A model generated the notes under the pieces. That model saw only the letters and a program-made list of their open reading frames with translations. It was not told the origin of the DNA and searched no databases. Position numbers and translations under genes: made by a program. A DNA stretch of 14,072 nucleotides from Candidatus Uhrbacteria bacterium (GTDB taxonomy: Bacteria; Patescibacteriota; Patescibacteriia; JACQRZ01): assembly GCA_016206235.1 (NCBI GenBank), contig JACQRZ010000042.1, positions 1-14,072 on the forward strand. The letters run 5' to 3'. Positions 1 through 6,799 of the stretch are shown here, piece by piece; the first letter of the stretch is position 1; each line of letters begins with the position of its first letter.

Positions 1-271
1 CCTGCACTGTCAAAACTTCGCCTTCAATGTTCTGATCAAAATCAAGAATATAGATTTCACAGAGACGGTTGTCGTCTCCAAAGGTAAGTGCCTTTCCGAT
101 AAACAAGAGCGCTGGCAATACCATTTCCTCTCCATACTTCGCATGAGCAATGTAAATCCCGTCCTCTTCTTTTTTTGAACAGGGAATGTTAGCTGTCGGA
201 AAGCCTAACGCGCGACCACGTCCTTTATTTTTCTGCACCGTGCCGCATACTTCAAAAAGATATTTCTTCAT
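1..271 (-). CDS. ribF: Riboflavin kinase (flavokinase), C-terminus cut by window edge
   Basis: This enzyme phosphorylates riboflavin to FMN with ATP in the cytoplasm. The 90 visible residues show the start of the flavokinase barrel: GRGRALGFPTANI at about residues 17-29, containing the PTAN motif that binds Mg-ATP, and CEIYILDFD at about 71-79. The ATG at 269-271 overlaps the stop of the upstream membrane-protein gene as ATGA, so translation is probably coupled. The flavokinase motif starts within 20 residues of the start codon. There is therefore no room for the N-terminal FMN adenylyltransferase domain of the usual bifunctional bacterial RibF (about 300 residues), and this looks like a monofunctional kinase. 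The reading frame runs off position 1, so roughly 30-40 residues are missing from the window. The family call is firm; the symbol is borrowed from the bifunctional enzyme. Confidence 0.88.
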   Translation of the reverse strand, partial: MKKYLFEVCGTVQKNKGRGRALGFPTANIPCSKKEEDGIYIAHAKYGEEMVLPALLFIGKALTFGDDNRLCEIYILDFDQNIEGEVLTVQ

Positions 272-915
272 AACGCTTTTACAGCGGCTCTCTGATGCTT
301 CCAAATATAATAAAAGATGCCGCCGCTCAAGATCGCGGCAAAGAAACACCACACTGAGGCAAACGTCGTATTATAGATAAACCATGCGACGAGGAATGAT
401 ACTGCGACAACAAGACCCGCTAACTGAAACCATCGTATACTTGACGTCAGTAATGAAATCACTGTTGCTGTAACATACAACATGACGCCAAGTGGTCCAA
501 TAACAAAAGGAAAGGCTGGGCATGATGCGGTATACAAAATACTCGTGCTGAAGGGCTGAACAAAAAGCGGTCCTGCTGCAAGACAATATGCCAACACAAG
601 AGAAACACTACTTCCTGCAATGATAAAAAAGCGTGTCAGGTTTCTTCGTTTTTCATCCATGAAGTACACTGTTACAGGCACATACACCGGCCAGAGAAGA
701 AACGCAAAGAAAACAAACACATACCCCGCGATCTCGTTTACATTTCCTGCGCGAAGAGAAAGCCACTGAAATCCTTCTGATAATTGCTGTATGCCAAACA
801 ACAACGGCATACATGCCATCATCTTCGCTTTTGTGTTGGATAATCTTGCAGATACAATACCCAAGCCAGAAAGGCCAGTGCCCGCAATAAAACTTGCTTC
901 AGGTGAAAAACACAT
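268..915 (-). CDS. DUF6629-like integral membrane protein
   Basis: This 215-residue, very hydrophobic protein has about seven predicted membrane segments and no catalytic motif I can name. It begins MCFSPEASF and continues with PLLFGIQQLSEGFQWLSL at about residues 37-54. These fit, from memory, the uncharacterised DUF6629 family, whose members typically open with MCFSA-x-ASF. I chose the ATG at 915 over the in-frame ATG at 927 because that gives the family N-terminus and places GGTGA five bases upstream. It follows the CBS/HPF-like gene by about 65 bases, with only a run of T and no terminator hairpin between, so read-through from the zinc operon is possible. Its TGA overlaps the riboflavin kinase ATG. 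Function unknown; the coupling hints at, but does not prove, a flavin-related or transport role. Confidence 0.72.
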   Translation of the reverse strand: MCFSPEASFIAGTGLSGLGIVSARLSNTKAKMMACMPLLFGIQQLSEGFQWLSLRAGNVNEIAGYVFVFFAFLLWPVYVPVTVYFMDEKRRNLTRFFIIAGSSVSLVLAYCLAAGPLFVQPFSTSILYTASCPAFPFVIGPLGVMLYVTATVISLLTSSIRWFQLAGLVVAVSFLVAWFIYNTTFASVWCFFAAILSGGIFYYIWKHQRAAVKAL

Positions 916-979
916 ATACCTCACCATAGGATACCAAAAAAAAGCAAGCTCTTCAAGGGTCTGCGATTATTCACGATTT

Positions 980-1636
980 TTATGAACGCAGTATATTGTT
1001 TTCTCTTTCATGAAGGCGAAAAAGCTTAGATTTCACTTCGGCAAGCACTTCACGAAATGCTAGCTGCGCATCGTGGCGCTCTGCTTTTGCAATACATACC
1101 TTTCCTGAGCGTAACATAACTTTGAGCGTTGTCTGAATAGCTTTCACTGTTTTCACGCGCGTACGCGATTCTTCAAAACTTACGGTGATTCGATAGATTG
1201 GTGTGCGCTCATGAAAGGATCGATAAAAATGCTCGAGCACTTCTAGAATCCGATCTTTTTCAATAGCGCTAAAATGCTCCCGCTGATCATGAATCAATAG
1301 AGGAATCGTGCTTGTCGGCGTGAGACGGACAGCTGCTTCAAGAATATCTTGGAGAGTTATGATTTGTTGCGGTTTTGCATTTTCATCAATAACCACAACG
1401 CTTTGGTACGGTGAATCAAGCAATGTTCGAATGATCTGTTCTCCTCTTCCCTCCTCCCCTTCTCTCAGAAGAGAGACAGTTGGGTGAATATACTTTTCAA
1501 GAGTACAGGTATCGCGTGTTGGCGCTTCTTCATGAAAAAACTCTTCACGACCCAAGCTTTCCATATCTCTTCGAGACGTATATCGCTGCCGTGCCGTAGG
1601 CTTTGAACGAGCGGGCATAAAACACACATTACCCAT
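980..1636 (-). CDS. CBS-domain / ribosome hibernation factor-like fusion protein
   Basis: This 218-residue soluble protein is read as two parts. Residues about 48-105 resemble a CBS motif: a helix, then SVVVIDENAKPQQIITLQDIL, matching the usual PVVD-x-x-G-x-x-x-GIIT-x-x-DLL pattern. A short degenerate second copy follows to about 126. Residues about 127-212 resemble the HPF/RaiA ribosome-binding fold: a helix, a strand around YRITVSF, a strand then GKVCIAKAERHDAQLAF, and a closing basic helix VKSKLFRLHER. HPF proteins bind the 30S decoding region and inactivate or dimerise ribosomes; CBS domains often sense adenine nucleotides. The first 45 residues are charged and unassigned. The start is uncertain: no clear Shine-Dalgarno precedes the ATG at 1636, and ATGs at 1618 and 1564 are alternatives. 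It starts 18 bases after znuB ends, so it likely belongs to the zinc operon. The HPF call rests on pattern and spacing and could be wrong. Confidence 0.55.
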   Translation of the reverse strand: MGNVCFMPARSKPTARQRYTSRRDMESLGREEFFHEEAPTRDTCTLEKYIHPTVSLLREGEEGRGEQIIRTLLDSPYQSVVVIDENAKPQQIITLQDILEAAVRLTPTSTIPLLIHDQREHFSAIEKDRILEVLEHFYRSFHERTPIYRITVSFEESRTRVKTVKAIQTTLKVMLRSGKVCIAKAERHDAQLAFREVLAEVKSKLFRLHERENNILRS

Positions 1637-1654
1637 ATGTGTACATACGCGTCT

Positions 1655-2482
1655 TTAAAAAAGTGATGCGTAAGGCACGTTCTCCTTTTTCTTCCGTAGC
1701 GCCAGAGCTATAATAAAAAAGGCAAGTAGGAGAAGAACGATAACTCCCCCTGATGAAAGGTTGAGATAGAATGAAACGATGATACCTGCAATCACCGATA
1801 CAACAGAAAAAAGCTCTGCCAAAAGTATGGTGATAAGAAAACTTTTTTTGAACTGGAGCGCAGTGATCACAGGAATAATGAGAAGCGCAGAGATAAGAAG
1901 TATTCCAACAATAGGAATAGCAATGGCGATAACAACCGCTGCCAAAAGCACCAATATGGTATTGAGAAAACGAACGGGAATGCCGCTTACATGTGCCGCT
2001 TCTTCGTCAAAAGAAATTGCGAAAAATTCTTTGAAAAAAATTGCCAGCACTGCACCCGCACTCAACGCAATACCTACCATAAGATAGATATCGTGCTGCT
2101 TTACCGTTACAATGCTTCCGAAAAGATAGCTAAAAAGGTCTGTGTTAAAGCCATGCGCAAGTCCAATGAGAACAACGGCAACGGCAAGACTTCCTGACAA
2201 GAATAACGAAAGCGCTGTTTCACCGTAGAGTTTTTTTGTCACGCGCAAATACTCGATAACAACCGCTGATACTGCCGACGCACCCAGCGCCGTTACGAGC
2301 GGATGAATGTTGAGCATTAAACCAATGGCAACACCAGCAAGGGAGACATGCGCAAGCGTGTCGGCTATGAGCGCATAGCGCCTTAAAACCAAAAAGATCC
2401 CTATCAGTGGAGCGATTAATGCGACAATGACTCCGGCTTCAAGGCCACGAACAATAAAGCTATATTGCAGTAAATCAAACAT
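1655..2482 (-). CDS. znuB: Zinc ABC transporter, membrane permease ZnuB
   Basis: This is the membrane-spanning subunit of an ABC-3 family metal importer that moves Zn2+ (or Mn2+) across the cytoplasmic membrane. The 275 residues form about eight or nine hydrophobic segments, the normal length for the family. The conserved ADTLAHVSLAGVAIGL stretch at about residues 40-55 is a hallmark of ZnuB/MntB permeases. A cytoplasmic loop around residues 158-173 (DEEAAHVSGIP) is in the position expected to contact the ATPase. Its ATG lies inside the end of znuC (8-base overlap, 2475-2482), implying translational coupling. Metal specificity is assigned from the neighbouring ZnuA-type binding protein and Fur-family regulator rather than from this subunit itself. 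Confidence 0.93.
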   Translation of the reverse strand: MFDLLQYSFIVRGLEAGVIVALIAPLIGIFLVLRRYALIADTLAHVSLAGVAIGLMLNIHPLVTALGASAVSAVVIEYLRVTKKLYGETALSLFLSGSLAVAVVLIGLAHGFNTDLFSYLFGSIVTVKQHDIYLMVGIALSAGAVLAIFFKEFFAISFDEEAAHVSGIPVRFLNTILVLLAAVVIAIAIPIVGILLISALLIIPVITALQFKKSFLITILLAELFSVVSVIAGIIVSFYLNLSSGGVIVLLLLAFFIIALALRKKKENVPYASLF

Positions 2483-3248
2483 GGTTTTGATCTTTGTGAG
2501 GATGAGCGCAATTCACACATCCGTAGAGCGCGTTAAGATAATCCCCTTCAATAAACGCTCGTGGTTCACCGTAATACACGAGCCGCTCGTTAATACATGC
2601 AAGCTCCGTTACTTCCCGTGAAATAACATGAATATCGTGAGAAACCAGCACCAGCGTAATGCCTTTTTCCTGATTTAAACGCCTCAGTAATGCATAAAAC
2701 TCCTCTTGTGTGCGCATATCAACACCTACCGTCGGCTCGTCAAGGAAAATAATGTCTGGCTCGCCTGCCAGCGCGCGTGCAATAAAGACACGCTGCTGCT
2801 GACCGCCCGAAAGATCTCCGATCAATCGATCCGCAAATGCTGTCATCTCAACTTCTTGCAATGCACGATCAATAACTTCATTATCACGCGCGGTGAGCCA
2901 ATGAAACAAACCACGTTTGCCATAGCGCCCCATCGCAACAATTTCTCGTACTGTTGCTGGGAATAACGGATCAAACGATGTCGCCTTTTGAGGTACATAG
3001 CCGATGCGATGCCACTCCTTATATTTTTCGATCGGCTTTCCAAAAAGAGTGACCGATCCTTTCTGCGCGCGAACAAGCCCCAGCATCACCTTAAGGAGCG
3101 ACGTTTTGCCACTTCCGTTCGGGCCAATGATGCCAAGATAATCTCCGGCATGAATGGCAAACGTAATGTCTGAAAGCACGCTCACGGAAGCATATGCAAA
3201 AGAAACGCTATTCACTTCAATAATATTTTTTGTATGGTCTACGTGCAT
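2475..3248 (-). CDS. znuC: Zinc ABC transporter, ATP-binding protein ZnuC
   Basis: This is the ATPase that powers the ZnuB permease from the cytoplasmic face. All ABC motifs are intact in 257 residues: Walker A GPNGSGKTS at 42-50, Q-loop YVPQK with Q87, signature LSGGQQQR at 146-153, Walker B DIIFLDEP at 165-172, and H-loop SHD with H204. The C-terminus is unusual: YGCVNCAHPHKDQNH (242-256) holds two Cys and three His in a short tail and could bind metal, though this is only a suggestion. The start codon lies within the last codons of znuA (10-base overlap), and its own end overlaps znuB. The three transport genes thus form one translationally linked unit. Confidence 0.95.
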   Translation of the reverse strand: MHVDHTKNIIEVNSVSFAYASVSVLSDITFAIHAGDYLGIIGPNGSGKTSLLKVMLGLVRAQKGSVTLFGKPIEKYKEWHRIGYVPQKATSFDPLFPATVREIVAMGRYGKRGLFHWLTARDNEVIDRALQEVEMTAFADRLIGDLSGGQQQRVFIARALAGEPDIIFLDEPTVGVDMRTQEEFYALLRRLNQEKGITLVLVSHDIHVISREVTELACINERLVYYGEPRAFIEGDYLNALYGCVNCAHPHKDQNHV

Positions 3249-4189
3249 TGCAATGCTTCACGCATATTATTGAGATTTTGCCGCATCTCGGTAAAATAAT
3301 TTTTTCCTTCTTCAATTTCTTCTTTACTCAAACCCTCAAGCGGATTCAGCACGCGTGTTTGAGCGCCTGTCTCCTTGGCGATCGTTTCCGCGAGTTTTGG
3401 ACTCACAAGGGTTTCAAAAAAAATGACGTTGATCGTATTCTTTTTTACATAATCGGCAATGTTTGCAAGTTCTCGTGGCGATGGCTCTTCATCGGGCGAT
3501 AGACCTGCAATTGCAATTTGTGTGAGGCCATAATCACGCGCGAGGTATCCAAATGCTTCATGAGATGTAACAAACTCCTTTTTAGTACATGACGAAAGCA
3601 GTTCGACAAAAGAACTATGAAGGCCGTCGAAACGCCTTTCAAGATCTGTCGCATTTTTTTTATATTCTGCCCTATGCGCAGGGTCATGTTGTTCTAGTAT
3701 ATTCATAATAGTTTGCGTCATTTTTTTTGCAAGTTTCGGGCTCAACCAAATATGCGGATCACGAACAGGCGTGTCATCTTCAACCATTTCACGATCTATC
3801 AGTCCTTCTCCTACAGCAACAACGCGTGCCATATCCTTTTGTATGGTATCTCGTAGGGTGTCCTCCCAAGGCTCAAAACCCGAGCCAAGAATAAAGACAA
3901 GATCGCTCTTCTCTACCTGAACCATATCACCTGACGTTAACTCATAATCATGGGGCTCAGCTCCTGGTGGAACGAGATTATACACTTCTGCTTTGCCTTG
4001 TGCGATCTCAGACACTATAAATTGTAGTGGATAAAATGAGGTCGCGATACGCAGCGTTTCTGTTTGCTTCTCTGCTTGTTGCGATGTTTTGCTATTGCGT
4101 AACGACAACCAGATTCCAACAACAACGACCATGAGGCAAACGAAGAGGATACTTGTTTTCTTCACCCCATTAGAGATTTTTGGGTTCAT
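3239..4189 (-). CDS. znuA: Zinc-binding extracytoplasmic protein ZnuA/AdcA type
   Basis: This cluster A-I solute-binding protein captures zinc outside the membrane and delivers it to ZnuB. Its 316 residues start with a hydrophobic segment (about 13-30) that looks like an uncleaved anchor or signal peptide; there is no lipobox cysteine. Expected ligands by family position are H80 (PGAEPHDYE), H146 (DPHIWLS), H210 (TSHEAFGYLA) and E285 (LNPLEGL). Histidine at the third position is typical of zinc-specific ZnuA/AdcA proteins, whereas manganese binders usually have Glu there; NPLEGL matches the AdcA-like group. The His-rich loop of many Gram-negative ZnuA proteins is absent. The ATG overlaps the zur stop as ATGA. 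The assignment as a metal-binding protein is very secure; zinc over manganese is a strong inference. Confidence 0.93.
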   Translation of the reverse strand: MNPKISNGVKKTSILFVCLMVVVVGIWLSLRNSKTSQQAEKQTETLRIATSFYPLQFIVSEIAQGKAEVYNLVPPGAEPHDYELTSGDMVQVEKSDLVFILGSGFEPWEDTLRDTIQKDMARVVAVGEGLIDREMVEDDTPVRDPHIWLSPKLAKKMTQTIMNILEQHDPAHRAEYKKNATDLERRFDGLHSSFVELLSSCTKKEFVTSHEAFGYLARDYGLTQIAIAGLSPDEEPSPRELANIADYVKKNTINVIFFETLVSPKLAETIAKETGAQTRVLNPLEGLSKEEIEEGKNYFTEMRQNLNNMREALQCT

Positions 4190-4617
4190 ATTTTTTTACA
4201 TGAGGAACATACTCCAAAAAATTCGAGCGAATGCTCTTGAATAAAAAAATTGGTTTTCTGCGAAAGTTTAGGAATGAGTTCTGACACACTGCAATCCTGG
4301 ACATCTTCAATCCGATCACATTTCACGCAGACCACATGATGATGATCCTCTTGTTGACGAAATTCGTAGTGCGCATGTCCATGACGAAATTCAATCTTTC
4401 GCACAATATCTCGCTGGCTCATAGCTGCCATGTTGCGGTACAGTGTTGCCCTGTTAATAGTAGATACGCACTTGGTATGCAATGCCTCGATGGTAAGCGG
4501 TTTTATGCTTTTTTTGAGAATAGCCAATAGCGTTACACGATCTGATGTTGCCTTGAGACCTTTTGAGCGAAGAAAACGTTTCAACGCTTCTTCTGATATT
4601 TTTTGCGTTTTTTTCAT
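4186..4617 (-). CDS. zur: Fur-family zinc uptake regulator (Zur-like)
   Basis: This 143-residue metal-responsive repressor binds DNA when metal is plentiful. The N-terminal winged helix runs to about residue 80, with the recognition-helix motif STINRATLYRNM at 52-63. The dimerisation domain carries the structural zinc site C97-x-x-C100 and C137-x-x-C140. HHH at 92-94, E104 and H129 are candidates for the sensing site. Being first in an overlapping operon with znuACB strongly favours Zur over Fur or PerR, and suggests autoregulation through the palindrome at 4668-4690. The ATG at 4617 is the only usable start, since an in-frame stop lies just upstream. A purine-rich AGGAAGG sits about 12 bases before it, further than ideal. 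The symbol is assigned by context. Confidence 0.9.
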   Translation of the reverse strand: MKKTQKISEEALKRFLRSKGLKATSDRVTLLAILKKSIKPLTIEALHTKCVSTINRATLYRNMAAMSQRDIVRKIEFRHGHAHYEFRQQEDHHHVVCVKCDRIEDVQDCSVSELIPKLSQKTNFFIQEHSLEFFGVCSSCKKI

Positions 4618-4637
4618 AGCACACTATGACCTTCCTT

Positions 4638-4666
4638 ATCCTACCCTTCTTCCTATCGTATGTCAA
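4638..4666 (-). promoter_or_regulatory. Sigma-70-type promoter of the zur-znuACB operon
   Basis: Read on the minus strand, a perfect TTGACA (-35) lies at 4666-4661 and TAGGAT (-10, four of six matches to TATAAT) at 4643-4638, separated by exactly 17 bases. Transcription would start near 4631, giving a leader of only about 14 bases before the zur ATG. Confidence 0.7.
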
Positions 4667-4667
4667 C

Positions 4668-4690
4668 TAAATGCAAAAAGTTCGCATTTA
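4668..4690. promoter_or_regulatory. Candidate Zur operator (23-bp palindrome)
   Basis: A perfect 7-bp inverted repeat, TAAATGC at 4668-4674 and GCATTTA at 4684-4690, is separated by nine bases. It ends one base from the -35 hexamer, so a bound dimer would block RNA polymerase. Its length and AAATG/CATTT ends resemble the gammaproteobacterial Zur box. It lies between the LTD gene stop and zur. No T-run follows on the minus strand, which argues against a terminator. Confidence 0.65.
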
Positions 4691-4704
4691 AATAACGTGA
4701 TGCC

Positions 4705-5382
4705 TCACTTTTTATTTTGAGAAGACTTCTTTTGGGTCTTTGGTTTCGTGAGCGCTTGTGGGTACCACGCACGTGTTTTCATGTCGCGTTTCATAGTCGT
4801 TTTTGCCTTGAGATCTCCTGCTGGCCAGGAAGGAAGTGCCAACACCTCGTCAAGCACCAGACAGTTTGTATCAAAAAGACGAAGTCCTTCCTTCGTATTC
4901 CGTAATGCTCCGGCATAGGTCGCGTCTGGTGTAACGCCAGAAATTGTTTCTTTTCGCCCAAAAACAAAAAAAGGTTTTTCATCAGTGAGAAGTGTCTTTT
5001 CGGGAACGAGCGCGCGAATCTTTTCATTTTCATTTACTGCCTGGTATCCGGAAATATCAAGTGGGCCTGGTGAAATTTTTTGAAATGCAAACCATTCATT
5101 ATTCGGACTCTCGCGATCACCCATCCACGCAATCTCTTTGAAAAAAACATCATGGTTTTCTTTTTTCTCAGTGCTCAAAAATGAACATTTCTTTTGTACG
5201 TTCTTTTTTATGAGTGGCTTTTGCTTCTTTGGTATTTCCGCTTCATACGCCACTCCTTTGCCAAAGAGATATCCTAAAAATCCATCAACGTGATCTCGCT
5301 GCGCGTGCCCTGCAAGCGATCCGAGTATGGCAATACTGCCCACAGCGCACACAATAGCTATTTTTTGACGTTCAAACTTCAT
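4705..5382 (-). CDS. Lamin-tail-domain (LTD) secreted/anchored protein
   Basis: This 225-residue protein has an N-terminal hydrophobic segment (about 8-25) that should export or anchor it, a basic region (51-75), then an LTD Ig-like fold (about 79-210). Recognisable LTD features are VFFKEIAWMGDRESPNNEWFAF (split here as VFFKEIAWMG at 79-88 and NNEWFAF at 94-100), LDISGY at 108-113, ATYAGALRNTKEGLRLFD at 154-171 and SWPAGDLKAKTTMKR at 185-199. The tail is Lys-rich. In bacteria such domains sit on secreted proteins and often beside or fused to ComEC-type or nuclease modules, possibly binding DNA or surfaces. I set the start at the ATG at 5382, overlapping comEC by 11 bases, because the longer in-frame extension to 5547 lies inside comEC and precedes a normal signal-like N-terminus. 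Biochemical role unknown. Confidence 0.8.
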   Translation of the reverse strand: MKFERQKIAIVCAVGSIAILGSLAGHAQRDHVDGFLGYLFGKGVAYEAEIPKKQKPLIKKNVQKKCSFLSTEKKENHDVFFKEIAWMGDRESPNNEWFAFQKISPGPLDISGYQAVNENEKIRALVPEKTLLTDEKPFFVFGRKETISGVTPDATYAGALRNTKEGLRLFDTNCLVLDEVLALPSWPAGDLKAKTTMKRDMKTRAWYPQALTKPKTQKKSSQNKK

Positions 5383-6799
5383 AGCGTAAAAAGGATTTCG
5401 TTTTAAGATGATAGGCATACACAATCGCGATGACGCTACAGTAGTATGCAAGCGCGCCAAATATTCCAAACTGTGGATTAAACTGCCATGAAACACGCGC
5501 AAAGACATGAATGACAAGCGAGACATAGTCAATGAATGGCGCCACAATATTACTCACAAAAGCAGCCAGCGGAACAAACACAAAAGAAAGAACAGCAACA
5601 AAAAAGCCAAGAACCATGATGAGAGGAATAACTCCCAGTATCAACACGTTGGCTATAATCGATGTAAAGGAAAAATTTTGAAAAAACGTCATGAGAAGCG
5701 GAGCTGTTGCAAGCTGTGCGCAGAGCGTCACAAGAAATGAATCTTTCCAGCCTAATAATCCCGTTCCTTCCTGCATACGAAAAAGTGAGCGCACAAGCGG
5801 CATTCCATAAATAATTCCTAGAACTGCCAAAAAGGAAAGTTGGAAGCCGATATCATACACAAGTATTTTTGGATTAAACAAGAGAAGAAAAACAACAGCC
5901 AAAGCAATGGCGTTATGCGGCGCATACATTCTTCCCATTACTCCCGCATATCCGGCGATCATACCCATAAGCGCGGCACGGATAACAGAAGCTTGAAAAC
6001 CGGCAAGCCCTGCAAATAAGAGCACAAACAGGCACGTTGCGACAAATGTTGACCTGCGTGAAAGAAACGACGAACAAACAGCAATGACAATAGCAAAGAT
6101 AATCGAGATATGCTGCCCTGATACCGCCGTAAGATGCCGCGTTCCGCTCAGGGATAGTTCCTGCAAAAATTCTTTAGAAAAATCATCATTGATACCGAGC
6201 ACAGCACCGGATAAAAAAGCTGCTCTTTCTATCGAAAGAAGGCGTTGAAACGATGTTCGAATCGAGTTGCGAAGTTTGCTCAATGCAGAAAAAATGGTCA
6301 GTCCCCTTCCTGACTCAATGCGAATAACGTGCGCGTCTTCTATGTCGCCGACAATATGCTCCTTGATAAGATAGGTGTCTTTTTCGGTTGGCTTTTCTAC
6401 TTCCCCTTTTACGTTAAGCACATCGCCATACGCATAGGTTTGAGATGTATCGGCAGTTATTCGAAATATGCCAAGATCTGTTGTAAGACGCAGTATGTAT
6501 CCTCTCTCAGGATCAGTACGTGGATCTGAGGTAAGCATGCCTTGTATTTCAACTTCTTCTGGAACACGTGATACTGCATGCCAGTATGCGTAATCATCCC
6601 ATGAATAATAGATGTGTCCAACCAAAAAAATAACGGATGAAAGAGCGGCTATTTTCAGTGGCGTATTGGTGTAAAAGAACACTGTAAAAACACAAGCTGC
6701 AGGAATAAGTGTAACAAGAAGTGAAATGCCTATACTTGCGAAAGCAATACCAGAAACAAATGACAACGAAATGATAAAAAGGACGAGATGAAGAGGCAT
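5372..6799 (-). CDS. comEC: ComEC/Rec2 DNA-uptake channel, without MBL domain
   Basis: This 475-residue integral membrane protein is the channel that passes single-stranded DNA into the cytoplasm during natural transformation. Residues 1-65 are hydrophobic, followed by an extracytoplasmic OB-fold region (about 80-165, with YGDVLNVKGEVEKP at 124-137). The competence-domain helices run from about 190 to 465. The hallmark SGTRHLTAVSGQHISII lies at 218-234, FQASVIRAALMG at 268-279 and YDIGFQLSFLAVLGI at 315-329. The protein ends after the last helices, so the C-terminal metallo-beta-lactamase nuclease domain of the longer (700-800 residue) ComEC proteins is absent. The start shares a base with the stop of the HNH nuclease gene (TAATG), and its end overlaps the LTD gene, so all three are likely made together. 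Pilus components must be encoded elsewhere. Confidence 0.92.
   Translation of the reverse strand: MPLHLVLFIISLSFVSGIAFASIGISLLVTLIPAACVFTVFFYTNTPLKIAALSSVIFLVGHIYYSWDDYAYWHAVSRVPEEVEIQGMLTSDPRTDPERGYILRLTTDLGIFRITADTSQTYAYGDVLNVKGEVEKPTEKDTYLIKEHIVGDIEDAHVIRIESGRGLTIFSALSKLRNSIRTSFQRLLSIERAAFLSGAVLGINDDFSKEFLQELSLSGTRHLTAVSGQHISIIFAIVIAVCSSFLSRRSTFVATCLFVLLFAGLAGFQASVIRAALMGMIAGYAGVMGRMYAPHNAIALAVVFLLLFNPKILVYDIGFQLSFLAVLGIIYGMPLVRSLFRMQEGTGLLGWKDSFLVTLCAQLATAPLLMTFFQNFSFTSIIANVLILGVIPLIMVLGFFVAVLSFVFVPLAAFVSNIVAPFIDYVSLVIHVFARVSWQFNPQFGIFGALAYYCSVIAIVYAYHLKTKSFLRYEV

Noticed and set aside
928..979. Possible terminator (run of nine T on the minus strand) after the CBS/HPF-like gene
   Set aside because: No stable inverted repeat precedes the T-run; only a direct CTTG repeat is present.
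4668..4690. The same palindrome as a terminator for the LTD gene
   Set aside because: The stem is A/T-rich and followed by GTTGACA rather than T residues; position against the promoter fits an operator better.
5383..5547. 55-residue N-terminal extension of the LTD protein
   Set aside because: It lies completely inside comEC in another frame, and the signal-like segment begins at the ATG at 5382.
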